Source: Erythrobacter litoralis HTCC2594 (GTDB lineage: Bacteria > Pseudomonadota > Alphaproteobacteria > Sphingomonadales > Sphingomonadaceae). From it: a stretch of DNA of 64,000 bases. Location: NCBI RefSeq assembly GCF_000013005.1, contig NC_007722.1, positions 2,175,501 through 2,239,500 on the forward strand. Reading direction: 5' to 3'. The notes under the pieces are model-generated. The model did not search any database, was not told the origin of the DNA, and saw nothing but the letters and a program-made list of their open reading frames with translations. Numbering within the stretch: the first letter of the stretch is position 1; every line of letters begins with the position of its first letter. Of the stretch, positions 8,894 through 16,757 are shown piece by piece. Both the position numbers and the translations under genes were made by a program.

Positions 8894-10171
8894 ATGATTA
8901 ATTCGTTAAGCCTTCCTGGGTACCAGTTGGTGGATTCTGATGAGCAGAATGAAGACATACATTTTCGGCTTGAAGCACCTACACCAGTAGCCTGCGAGGG
9001 GTGCGGCGTGCAGGGTGAGTTCGTACGGTTCGGCAAGCGTGACGTTCCCTATCGTGATCTGCCCATCCACGGCAAGCGGGTCACTCTCTGGGTGGTCCGC
9101 CGCCGATACACCTGCCGGGCCTGCAAGACAACATTCAGGCCCCAGCTACCAGAGATGGTGGACGGATTCCGTATGACACTGCGGCTGCATGAGTACGTGG
9201 AGAAGGAATCCTTCAACCACCCCTACACCTTTGTGGCGGCACAGACCGGCCTGGACGAGAAGACGGTGCGCGACATCTTCAACGCCCGCGCCGAGTTCCT
9301 GGGGCGCTGGCACCGCTTCGAGACGCCCCGCATCCTGGGCATTGACGAGCTATACCTGAACAAGCGCTACCGCTGCATTCTGACCAACATTGAGGAGCGA
9401 ACCCTGCTCGACCTGCTGGCCACCCGCCGCCAGGACGTGGTGACCAACTACCTGATGAAGCTGAAAGACCGGCAGAAGGTCGAGATCGTCAGCATGGACA
9501 TGTGGAACCCCTACCGGGCAGCGGTCAAGGCTGTGCTGCCCCAGGCCCGTATCGTGGTCGATAAGTTCCATGTGGTGCGCATGGCCAACGATGCCCTAGA
9601 GAGAGTGCGCAAGGGCCTCAGAAAGGAGCTGAAACCGTCCCAGAGCCGGACTCTCAAGGGAGACCGGAAAATCCTGCTGAAACGCGCTCACGAAGTCTCA
9701 GACCGGGAGCGCCTCATCATGGAGACCTGGACAGGCGCGTTCCCGCAACTGCTGGCCGCCTACGAGCACAAGGAGCGCTTCTACGGCATCTGGGACGCCA
9801 CCACACGGCTCCAGGCAGAAGCCGCCCTGGACGAGTGGATAGCCACCATCCCGAAGGGCCAAAAGGAAGTCTGGAGCGATCTGGTCAGGGCAGTGGGAAA
9901 CTGGCGCGAAGAGACCATGACCTACTTCGAGACGGACATGCCCGTCACCAACGCTTACACGGAGTCCATCAACCGACTGGCCAAGGACAAGAACCGTGAA
10001 GGGCGCGGTTACTCCTTCGAGGTGATGCGGGCACGAATGCTCTACACCACGAAGCACAAGAAGAAGGCACCGACTGCGAAGGTCTCTCCTTTCTACAAGA
10101 AAACCATCGGTTACGGACTGCCGGACTTCGCAGAGGAACTCAACTACGGAGTCGATCTATCAACCATCTGA
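8894..10171 (+). CDS. tnpA: ISL3-family transposase
   Basis: The transposase (425 residues) has the ISL3 layout: an N-terminal zinc-binding region (CEGCG near 35, CRAC near 75), a helix-turn-helix, and a DDE domain with LGIDELYL (first Asp), IVVDKFHVV (second Asp) and a C-terminal Glu in TESINR. Its ATG follows GGCGGGAG. The gene lies 12 bases after the permease 3' part and is the last gene before the right terminal repeat. It mobilises the unit 5971-10229 and looks intact. Confidence 0.92.
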   Translation: MINSLSLPGYQLVDSDEQNEDIHFRLEAPTPVACEGCGVQGEFVRFGKRDVPYRDLPIHGKRVTLWVVRRRYTCRACKTTFRPQLPEMVDGFRMTLRLHEYVEKESFNHPYTFVAAQTGLDEKTVRDIFNARAEFLGRWHRFETPRILGIDELYLNKRYRCILTNIEERTLLDLLATRRQDVVTNYLMKLKDRQKVEIVSMDMWNPYRAAVKAVLPQARIVVDKFHVVRMANDALERVRKGLRKELKPSQSRTLKGDRKILLKRAHEVSDRERLIMETWTGAFPQLLAAYEHKERFYGIWDATTRLQAEAALDEWIATIPKGQKEVWSDLVRAVGNWREETMTYFETDMPVTNAYTESINRLAKDKNREGRGYSFEVMRARMLYTTKHKKKAPTAKVSPFYKKTIGYGLPDFAEELNYGVDLSTI

Positions 10172-10197
10172 GGGTGGTATCAGATTGATGGGGTGAA

Positions 10198-10229
10198 GGT
10201 GCCCCATCAACCATTAAATCCGTATACCC
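10198..10229 (-). repeat. right terminal inverted repeat of ISL3 element
   Basis: Read on the minus strand from 10229 it is GGGTATACGGATTTAATGG followed by TTGATGGGGC. It matches the left end at most positions of the first 24. Confidence 0.8.
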
Positions 10230-10242
10230 TAGTTTTGAACAT
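10230..10242 (-). pseudogene. first four codons of a B12-riboswitch-controlled gene, cut at the ISL3 edge
   Basis: On the minus strand a GGAGAA ribosome site and ATG (10242) are followed by TTC AAA ACT, then the sequence enters the ISL3 right repeat at 10229. The only thing left is M-F-K-T. The upstream cobalamin riboswitch suggests the lost gene was a B12-related transporter or a B12-independent enzyme. Its remainder was not found on the other side of the ISL3 element. Confidence 0.5.
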
Positions 10243-10438
10243 GGTATTTTCTCCGTGGGCTCTATGCCCTTCACGCCGACATAATGGCTTGGATCTCCGA
10301 ATCCCGGCCGAGCAGCCTGGCCAACGGACGCATTACGCCGACCGGGCGTGCTCGGAGCAATCCAAGCCGCTATCGTCGCTCCGACGAAAATGATTTCGCG
10401 CCTGACCAATCCCATGAGCCAGGCAAGAGCGACTCGCT

Positions 10439-10611
10439 CCGGTCGGTCTCCTGGTTTGCGGGTCATCGCTTGAATACACCTTCCCGAACAAATCATTAGG
10501 TTCAGTGGCTGCGGAGTGACCCGCCTGTATTTCTCGCTCGCCGCTTACAGTTGCAGGGACAGCCGCAGATTTGACCTTGGAAGGCCTCACTGTGTTCCCG
10601 TTACCGGTGCG
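10439..10611 (-). promoter_or_regulatory. cobalamin (AdoCbl) riboswitch, orphaned
   Basis: Minus-strand RNA elements appear in the right order: GGTAACGGGAACACAGTGAG, GCTGTCCCTGCAACTGTAAG followed by CGGCGAG, the B12-box part AGCCACTGA, GGGAAGG, and the 3' P2 strand AACCAGGAGACC. Conserved bases match those of the riboswitch at 14345-14523. It reads toward lower coordinates, where the coding part after four codons has been replaced by the ISL3 element. The riboswitch therefore now controls nothing intact. Confidence 0.88.
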
Positions 10612-10723
10612 AATTTACGCTGAATGCGCGCAACGTAGCATCCAGCTAGCTTGTTGTATCGGTTCGTACCTTAAAAAAGAAGGGGCGAAGGGATCATATG
10701 CGTCGAACGGTGCGGAAACATCG

Positions 10724-11653
10724 TCAATCCCCGCCGATGACCATCCAGTCCCGTCCCATTTCGAATGCGCGAATTGAGCTCGTCCCGAGCAGCTGCGCAA
10801 TAAGCTCGGCAGATTCGACGAGCCGTGGGCCGGGCCGATTGAAATAATGATGGCCATCGACGGCGAAGACCTTTCCTTTGCGAACCGCGGTAAGGTCCTT
10901 CCAACCGGAGCGGTCGACGAGCGAACCGAGATCGGCGAGTGTCTTCGGCAATTGATATCCGCAGGGCATAGCGACGATCAGCTCGGGATCGGCGGCGATC
11001 AAGTCGTCCCATTCCAGCCACGGGGAATGTTCACCGGCTCGCGCGAATAACGGACGACCGCCGGCCGCCTCGATCAGTTCGGGCACCCAGTTTCCTGCCG
11101 CCATCAGCGGATCGATCCATTCGATCGCGGCGACGCTTGGACGATCTATCCTCCGCCCTCGGTTTTCGGCCAGCCCTGCCATGCGCCGTCTCAAGCCGTC
11201 GACCACCGAAGATGTCCGCTCGGACAATCCCGCCGCTTCGGCGACCTTGGCGAAATCGCCCCACACATCCTCCAGCGTGTCGGGCGCCAGCGAGAGCAGG
11301 ACCGGTGCGGTTCCGGTCCACTCGCTCAGTGCCTCCTCCAGATCGGCAGGGGTAACCGCGCAGACCGCGCATTGCGACTGCGTCAGGATGAGGTCGGGCC
11401 GCAGGTCGCGCAGCAGCGCGGTGTCGACCTCGTATACCGACAGACCCTGCCGCACGATTCCCTGAACCCGGTCGTCGATCTGGCACGACGTCAATCCCTT
11501 CTCCAGCTTGGTGGACGTGACGACCGGCAACCCCTTTACGGATGGCGGATAGTCGCATTCGTGAGAGCGACCTACGAGGTTCTGTCCCAACCCGAGCGCG
11601 ACGGCGATCTCGGTCGCGCTCGGCAGGAGAGACACTATCCGCGGATGCGCCAT
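10724..11653 (-). CDS. cobalamin-binding BtuF-like protein
   Basis: The product (309 residues) is a helical-backbone periplasmic-binding-type protein. It opens with PRIVSLLPSATEIAVALGLG and contains GRSHECDYP, typical of BtuF-like cobalamin-binding proteins that include a HECDYP motif. No signal peptide is visible after the chosen ATG at 11653, so it may be cytoplasmic or periplasmic by another route. The ATG lies one base after the stop of the upstream membrane protein, which suggests translational coupling. It is the last gene of the riboswitch-btuB-membrane protein operon and would deliver or handle B12 or corrinoids. The family call is good; its exact role is inferred. Confidence 0.75.
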   Translation of the reverse strand: MAHPRIVSLLPSATEIAVALGLGQNLVGRSHECDYPPSVKGLPVVTSTKLEKGLTSCQIDDRVQGIVRQGLSVYEVDTALLRDLRPDLILTQSQCAVCAVTPADLEEALSEWTGTAPVLLSLAPDTLEDVWGDFAKVAEAAGLSERTSSVVDGLRRRMAGLAENRGRRIDRPSVAAIEWIDPLMAAGNWVPELIEAAGGRPLFARAGEHSPWLEWDDLIAADPELIVAMPCGYQLPKTLADLGSLVDRSGWKDLTAVRKGKVFAVDGHHYFNRPGPRLVESAELIAQLLGTSSIRAFEMGRDWMVIGGD

Positions 11654-11654
11654 G

Positions 11655-12209
11655 TCAGGCGAGCCGCAGCCGCGGCGTGGGTCCGAAGAGTTTTGGAGCG
11701 GTGCTGGTAAGGATCCAGTAGGCGCCCGAAAGTCCTGCGAACCACAGTGCATCGTTCGCGAAGATCTGCCCCACGATCGGCATCGCGAAGGTCTCGGTTC
11801 CGCCTACGACCAAAGTGAGCCCGAAGAGCGCAGCCTCGTAGACGAAGAATCCGATCAGAAAGGCACTCAGCGTCCGAAACGAACTCAGCTCGTCACGTTC
11901 GCCCATGACGGCGGCACCTGCAAGCATTGCCAGAACCGATGCGATGCCGAGCGCACCGCCCCAAGCGAACGCATAACCCGTATGCGGGTAGCCGAGAACG
12001 GTGAACCCCAGCACCTGGTTGGTCGCCCAGATCGCGAGGATCGTCGCCAGCGCGAGCGAGCGGTGCATGGTCGCGGCGGTCACGATCGCCAGAGCCACGA
12101 ACGGCATCATGCAGGCGGCGGCCAGCGATCCGCCCACGGTCGCCAAGGCGAGTGTGACAGGCCATGCGAACCTAGCAGCCTCCGACTGCGCCGTGATTTC
12201 ATCCGTCAT
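11655..12209 (-). CDS. small membrane protein in B12 uptake operon
   Basis: This 184-residue protein has about five or six hydrophobic helices (around 17-45, 50-66, 78-105, 119-140 and 148-168). It has no motif of a known family that I can name with confidence. It sits between btuB and the btuF-like gene under a cobalamin riboswitch and is nearly coupled to both, so an inner-membrane corrinoid transport role is the simplest guess. A Cys at residue 34 in a membrane helix (AAACMM) could matter, since solo BtuM-type B12 transporters use a membrane Cys. I do not claim homology to BtuM. Confidence 0.6.
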   Translation of the reverse strand: MTDEITAQSEAARFAWPVTLALATVGGSLAAACMMPFVALAIVTAATMHRSLALATILAIWATNQVLGFTVLGYPHTGYAFAWGGALGIASVLAMLAGAAVMGERDELSSFRTLSAFLIGFFVYEAALFGLTLVVGGTETFAMPIVGQIFANDALWFAGLSGAYWILTSTAPKLFGPTPRLRLA

Positions 12210-12220
12210 CGAAATTCTCC

Positions 12221-14152
12221 CTAGAAGCGTGCGCGCGCGCCGACGGCGAACGAGCGTCCCGGCGTCGCGAAGCTGAAGACATCCTCGTAGTCGGCGGCCG
12301 TCAGGTTCTCGACCCGGCCGAACAGCTCGACATTATCCATGACCCTCACGTCGGCGGCGACGTTCAGCAGCAGGTAGTCGTCCAGTTGCACGCGAACCGG
12401 CACGAAGGAGGGATCGATGAAGGCGCTGTCGATCGTCTCGCCATTGTAGCGCGCGACGAGCGTGACCCCTCCCGCATCCCCGGGAACGCGCCAGTCGACG
12501 GCCAGACTGGCGGTATGCGAGGGCCGACGTACCTCGCGCGTGCCATTCTCGCGGGAACGCAGATAGGTGTAGGCTCCATTGACGCGCCAGGCCTCGCCCA
12601 AGCGCGCCTCGCCGGACACTTCGACACCGTTTCTTTCAGAGACGGTGTCGCGATTGCTGGGGCTGGCGACGAAGTTCGGGGGCGGAAAGGAAGTGAAGAT
12701 CTCGTCGTCCAGTTCGCTTTCGAAATAGGTGACCCCAATCGAAGCGCGCTCACCGAACAGCGATTGGTCTATCCCGATCTCCCATCCGCTCGACTTCTCG
12801 GGCCTCAAGTCGGGATTGCCTATAAAGCGACCGTCGACGAAACCGTAGAGTTCGTAGAACGAGGGGTTCTTCACCCCCGATCCTGCTGCCCCGCGCACCC
12901 GCGTAGCCGCAGCGATCCGATAGCTCGCCTGAAGTCTGTAGGTCGTCGTATCGGCGAACTGGTCGTTCCAGTCCCTGCGAATCGAGGCGGACGCGCTCGC
13001 CCGGTCTCCCAGATCGATCGCATACTGGCCGACGAGGCCGATATTGTCGATCTGCCGACGACCGGTAAATGCGAAGCCGGTCGGATCGGTGTTACGGAAC
13101 CGTTCGCGTTCGACGTCGAGAGCCGCCGTGACCCGGTGTGTGAGACCGCCAGCTTCGATACGCAACGTCGTATCGTAGGACCCTTTCAGCCTCTGCCCTT
13201 CACTGCCGTAGCTGCGTCCAGTCGAAGCGAAACCGTCGCGCCGGGTGTCCGCGATCTGTGCCGACAGCGCATGGGTCCAACGATCGTCGAGCAGGTCCAC
13301 CTCGCCCCGCACCAGCGCGTAGACAGCCTCGTTCTGGAAACGGTTGCCGGGGCTATCGACCTGGAATCCGAACGTCGGGCTTGCCGGATCGGAATCGCTG
13401 TCGTTGAATTCGGCATCGGTGCGTGCGTAGCGCAATACGCCGGTAAGGCGTGCATCGGACGTAGGCGCGAACGTCGTCTTGAGAGACACCGCACCGCTGT
13501 CGTTCGCAAGGTCGCGCGTGCCGCCGCGGGCGCCTGGCGTGCCATCGGTGGTGTTGAGCGTGGCGGACAGCGCATAGTCGAGATCGCCGCTATATCCGGC
13601 GATCCGGGCAGCACCGTTCAGCGTGCCGAACGAACCGGCTTCGATACGCGCGGCCGCCCCGGGAGCATCGCGGCCGCCGAGCGTGATGTACTGGATGACG
13701 CCGCCGATCGCGTCCGATCCGTAGATCGCGCTCTGCTGCCCGCGCAGCACCTCGATCCGCGCCGCCTCGTCGGCGATGAGCGTTCCGAAATCGAATTCGC
13801 CAGCGTAGGGGTCGGACACCTCGATCCCATCGATCAGGACGAGCGTATGATTGGCTTCGGCCCCTCGCAGCCGGATCTGCGTCTGGCCGGGAACCCGCCC
13901 GACCGCGACACCCGGGACGTCGCGCAGCACGTCGGACACCTCGCGCACTTGCCGCCGATCGAGGACCTGCTGGTCGAGGATCGTGACCGATCCGCCAACC
14001 TGATCGATCGGCACGGGATCGGTCGCGCGGTTCCCGGTAACGACGATCGAGGTCGTGGAGGTTTCAGGATCGGCATCGGGATCGATCGTTTGCGCGAGCG
14101 CCGGACTTGTCAGGAATGCGGAAGACAGAAGCAATAAATGAACGTATTTCAT
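12221..14152 (-). CDS. btuB: TonB-dependent vitamin B12 receptor BtuB
   Basis: This outer-membrane corrinoid receptor has 643 residues from the ATG at 14152. The start gives a clean signal peptide (MKYVHLLLLSSAFLTSPALA). A TonB-box-like TSIVVTG, a plug domain with LRDVPGVAV, IRLRGAEANHTLVLIDG and VLRGQQSAIYGSDAIGG, and a 22-strand barrel ending in Phe follow. The long open frame upstream of 14152 is riboswitch RNA, not protein. It is first in an operon with a membrane protein and a btuF-like gene. The cobalamin riboswitch upstream represses it when B12 is plentiful. ATP-binding and permease genes of a classical BtuCD are not in the window. Confidence 0.9.
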   Translation of the reverse strand: MKYVHLLLLSSAFLTSPALAQTIDPDADPETSTTSIVVTGNRATDPVPIDQVGGSVTILDQQVLDRRQVREVSDVLRDVPGVAVGRVPGQTQIRLRGAEANHTLVLIDGIEVSDPYAGEFDFGTLIADEAARIEVLRGQQSAIYGSDAIGGVIQYITLGGRDAPGAAARIEAGSFGTLNGAARIAGYSGDLDYALSATLNTTDGTPGARGGTRDLANDSGAVSLKTTFAPTSDARLTGVLRYARTDAEFNDSDSDPASPTFGFQVDSPGNRFQNEAVYALVRGEVDLLDDRWTHALSAQIADTRRDGFASTGRSYGSEGQRLKGSYDTTLRIEAGGLTHRVTAALDVERERFRNTDPTGFAFTGRRQIDNIGLVGQYAIDLGDRASASASIRRDWNDQFADTTTYRLQASYRIAAATRVRGAAGSGVKNPSFYELYGFVDGRFIGNPDLRPEKSSGWEIGIDQSLFGERASIGVTYFESELDDEIFTSFPPPNFVASPSNRDTVSERNGVEVSGEARLGEAWRVNGAYTYLRSRENGTREVRRPSHTASLAVDWRVPGDAGGVTLVARYNGETIDSAFIDPSFVPVRVQLDDYLLLNVAADVRVMDNVELFGRVENLTAADYEDVFSFATPGRSFAVGARARF

Positions 14153-14344
14153 AGACACGAATTTCCAGGGCGCCAGGCGACTTGGCCGGAGCGTCCGCGC
14201 AAACGCGGTCGACGAGACTGCCAGGGGACGGACGCGTGCATCCCCCGGCGGTCCTGCCGATGCGGCTCCAACCGCTACTCGTCGCCCAGACGAAATTCGT
14301 TTCGCGCCCGGCCAATCCCATGAGCCCGGCAAGAGCGACACGCA

Positions 14345-14523
14345 CCGGTCGGTCTCCTGGCTCACGGGTCACTGCACGCGACATACCTTCCCAGACGGAC
14401 ATCGCCGCCCAGTGGTCGTGGAGCGAACCCCACTCATGTCACGCGCTCGCCGCTTACAGTTGCAGGGACAGCCGCAGAATTGGCCCGGCAAGACCTCACT
14501 GCGTTCCCGTTACCGGCACGCAC
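14345..14523 (-). promoter_or_regulatory. cobalamin riboswitch upstream of btuB
   Basis: On the minus strand the sequence shows GGTAACGGGAACGCAGTGAG, GCTGTCCCTGCAACTGTAAG plus CGGCGAGCG, the B12 box CCACTGGGC, GGGAAGG, and GAGCCAGGAGACC. The core order and spacing fit an AdoCbl-type riboswitch. About 190 bases lie between its end and the btuB ATG; these hold the expression platform and are otherwise non-coding. Confidence 0.92.
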
Positions 14524-14689
14524 TATCGGCGAGCGATTTCGCCGACGCTGGACGCTCTAGACTTCACCCGAATGTTCGGCAAGCATGAGCTTGCATAGTC
14601 GAGCGACCAATCAGCGCGCTCACTCGGGAGCTTGAAGAACGGATGGCTGGAAGAACTATCGGTGCTGTAACGGCGGACTTAAGTTGGTA

Positions 14690-15202
14690 ATGTTGCCCGG
14701 ACCAAAGTGGGAAACGCCATTGGAGGCCAGAACCTGGCTCATCGAACAGCGCCGCGTATTGAAGTGGTCCCATAAGGACGTGGAGAAAGCCTTTTTTTCA
14801 TGCGCGGTCAAAAGTGATCTTTATATTGGACCCGGCGGAGGCAGCAGATTTGATCGGGCTACGGAAAAGCGCGTGGCTCGATTCGAACGGGAAGGCGACG
14901 CTATCCCGGATTGGATGTTCTGGATGCCTCTTGTCGTTCAGCACGCGCAGGTCGCGTATGAAGATCGCTGGGACTGGGAACGCGAGAACATCCCGCAACA
15001 CAGCGATGTCAGGCGCGAGCGCGAAGAAGAGGAGTATTACGCTCGGCTGTTCGAGCTCAACGATCAGGAGATCGCTCTCTTGTCTCGCTTTCGAGAAATG
15101 GACCGCGACGAGCGCGAGGTTCTCGGGGCGATGCTTGAACCACAAACCTTTTGCAAAATCAGAGCTTCACTGGCGCGAAACTCCAACGGCTCGAAACTCT
15201 AA
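14690..15202 (+). CDS. hypothetical protein
   Basis: The 170-residue product is acidic and charged, with Trp-rich segments (PDWMFWMP, RWDWERENIP) and an Arg/Glu-rich stretch (RREREEEEYYARL). The ATG at 14690 is preferred over a TTG six bases earlier. I recognise no family and see no signal or membrane segment. It lies in accessory DNA between the B12 operon and an antitoxin-like gene, which converges with it. Probably a real gene, since the coding pattern is consistent over the whole length. Confidence 0.55.
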   Translation: MLPGPKWETPLEARTWLIEQRRVLKWSHKDVEKAFFSCAVKSDLYIGPGGGSRFDRATEKRVARFEREGDAIPDWMFWMPLVVQHAQVAYEDRWDWERENIPQHSDVRREREEEEYYARLFELNDQEIALLSRFREMDRDEREVLGAMLEPQTFCKIRASLARNSNGSKL

Positions 15203-15249
15203 GCGGGCCATTCGCTTCAAGGTAGTTTCGAGCAGCCGGCGCACGGCGA

Positions 15250-15534
15250 TCAGTCTGTGTCATCCGGCCAATCGTCATAGCTGTCCGGCAGATGGCTCAG
15301 ATCCTCAGGCGGGGTCATGAACTCTTCTCGCTCCATCTTCGTCATCATGTCGGTCCGGATGCTCTTCTGCAACTGCTCGTCCCAATCGGGAATTGCAGAA
15401 ATGCGCACCAGCATCACTTCGACTTCACCGTTATCATAAATCTCGAACGTCCGCGTCTTCGCAAGTTCGACATAATTGCCGAGATCCTGCGCGAGCTCGT
15501 CGACCGAGATGCGAAAACATGCATGTGGTTTCAT
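15250..15534 (-). CDS. Phd/YefM-like small protein (possible orphan antitoxin)
   Basis: The 94-residue product from the ATG at 15534 begins MKPHACFRISVDELAQDLGN and continues with a strand-turn-strand (TFEIYDNGEVEVMLVRI). That resembles the N-terminal DNA-binding fold of Phd/YefM antitoxins, where a helix precedes a TRNG-V-AVLV hairpin. The acidic C-terminus (PPEDLSHLPDSYDDWPDD) could be a toxin-binding tail. No toxin gene lies beside it, so it is an orphan if the call is right. The similarity is by eye and weak. Confidence 0.45.
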   Translation of the reverse strand: MKPHACFRISVDELAQDLGNYVELAKTRTFEIYDNGEVEVMLVRISAIPDWDEQLQKSIRTDMMTKMEREEFMTPPEDLSHLPDSYDDWPDDTD

Positions 15535-15688
15535 GGGATCAGAACCTTTCGATTGCTTACAACAATCCCGCCGACCGCTGAGCCGTGTGGGCGATGCGGT
15601 CGGGCAGGCAAAAAGGTTCGTGAGCGTGATAGCCAATCGGGCGCGGAATGGAAGCCCCGCTCGCAGCTTTCGATGAAAGCGCGCTCTT

Positions 15689-16594
15689 CTAGCGTTCGAG
15701 CTGACGCATCAGATACCCCGCGCCTGCCGGCGTGACATTCACAGCGATCGCGAGCTTGTTGCGTGTCAGCGAAGGCAGTGCGACCCGCAGCTCGGCCGCT
15801 TCGGCGAGCCGACTGCGCCTGGTCCGCTGGAAACGCGTGCGCAGATCGCCCACATCCCGCTCCATCCGACAAAGCGACCGATAGGCGGCGGGAGCTTGTT
15901 CGGCGATGCAGTCCGCGACCGCCGCGGTCCATTCCTTCGCCGAACCGCACAGGAACTTCTGTCGCGGTACCAGCGAGGGAAGCGTATGCGCCGACAGTCC
16001 TGACCGCCGCAACATGGCCGGGACCATGAGGTAGGCGAGCCAGGCCTTGGGATGGTCGTGGTTGAAAGCGATCTCACGGCCGTCCGGTAGCCAAGCGACC
16101 AGGCGGGTGTGATCGGCGGACCTGTCGATCAGTCGACCCATCTCCGCCATGCGTGCGCCGATCGAGGCGAGCGTAGGTTCGAGGTCGGGTTCTTCCGCCA
16201 TCCGTCGCAGCGCCCGCCACAGCGGGCCGTAGTGCACGAGATCGGCATTCGCCCAGATCGCCGCTTCGCGCTCCGGATCGATCAGTGAACCAAGCAGACG
16301 GCGGACTTGGCGGGCGTGCGGACCTCGGTCCGGTTCGAGACTCTCGAGGAAGTAATGGACGATCGCGACGACGCTCAGCGGATCGTTGCGCCCTTCGCCG
16401 CTACGGGGCGGCAAACCTGAACCGGCGAACCAGGCTTCGATATGGTTGGCGTCGATCGGCACGCCGGCGTTGCATGCGGATCTGGCGGCGCCCTCGAAAC
16501 GCGCGCGGATGGTCCAGGCGACCCGCGCCGGGCTATGGGCGAGGCGCCCGTCGAGCCTTCCGAGCTCGAGGAGAGGGTCTGTCGTTGCAGGCAT
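15689..16594 (-). CDS. DUF1612/RHE_PE00001-like helix-turn-helix protein
   Basis: The 301-residue protein resembles plasmid-borne rhizobial proteins of the DUF1612 type. It has an N-terminal helical region (LLELGRLDGRLAHSP), a middle part with DPLSVVAIVHYFLESLE, and a C-terminal helix-turn-helix (LPSLTRNKLAIAVNVTPAGA). It is divergent from a tyrosine recombinase, and a perfect 12-bp inverted repeat lies between the genes. It may regulate or assist that recombinase. Family naming is from memory and not verified; a DNA-binding role is inferred from the C-terminus and the context. Confidence 0.6.
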   Translation of the reverse strand: MPATTDPLLELGRLDGRLAHSPARVAWTIRARFEGAARSACNAGVPIDANHIEAWFAGSGLPPRSGEGRNDPLSVVAIVHYFLESLEPDRGPHARQVRRLLGSLIDPEREAAIWANADLVHYGPLWRALRRMAEEPDLEPTLASIGARMAEMGRLIDRSADHTRLVAWLPDGREIAFNHDHPKAWLAYLMVPAMLRRSGLSAHTLPSLVPRQKFLCGSAKEWTAAVADCIAEQAPAAYRSLCRMERDVGDLRTRFQRTRRSRLAEAAELRVALPSLTRNKLAIAVNVTPAGAGYLMRQLER

Positions 16595-16692
16595 CGTTTT
16601 CTCGAAAACCCTAACGAACGTAGCCGCCTATAGATTCCGCGCGAAAGCAAAATGGTACGTTGCTTTCCCTCTCTCGTACGGTCCGTGCATAG

Positions 16693-16721
16693 ACATGTGA
16701 TAAGGAGAACTTATCACATGT
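16693..16721. promoter_or_regulatory. perfect palindrome in divergent promoter region
   Basis: ACATGTGATAAG (16693-16704), five spacer bases, then CTTATCACATGT (16710-16721). It lies 98 bases upstream of the DUF1612-like gene and 36 bases before the recombinase gene. It is either an operator for one of the two products or a recombination core site. Confidence 0.65.
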
Positions 16722-16757
16722 TGCGGAGTGTGCTGTTTGAGTTAGTTTTATGCCGGC

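Larger units (their letters stand above)
5971..10229. mobile_element. ISL3-family transposon with arsR-permease passenger genes
   Basis: The element is bounded by terminal inverted repeats: GGGTATCCGGAATTTCTGG at 5971 and, on the other strand from 10229, GGGTATACGGATTTAATGG, both continuing with TTGAT. It contains an ISL3-type transposase (8894-10171) plus an arsR gene and a permease gene as passengers. A second insertion sequence (7217-8486) sits inside the permease. Without that insertion and its duplicated 4 bases the unit would be about 2985 bp. Passenger genes are known in this family (ISPpu12 carries metal-transport genes). The 8 bases outside the ends, aatatttg and tagttttg, match at only 5 positions, so a true target duplication is not shown. 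Confidence 0.85.

Noticed and set aside
5963..10237. 8-bp target duplication of the ISL3 element
   Set aside because: The flanking octamers aatatttg and tagttttg agree at only five positions, so no duplication can be claimed.
12386..14137. Long plus-strand open frame opposite btuB
   Set aside because: It lies fully antisense to btuB, which has a signal peptide, plug motifs and barrel end; the antisense product is Arg/Gly-rich without any domain, as usual for GC-rich DNA.
16693..16721. Rho-independent terminator
   Set aside because: The palindrome lies between divergent genes and has no T run, so an operator or recombination site is more likely.
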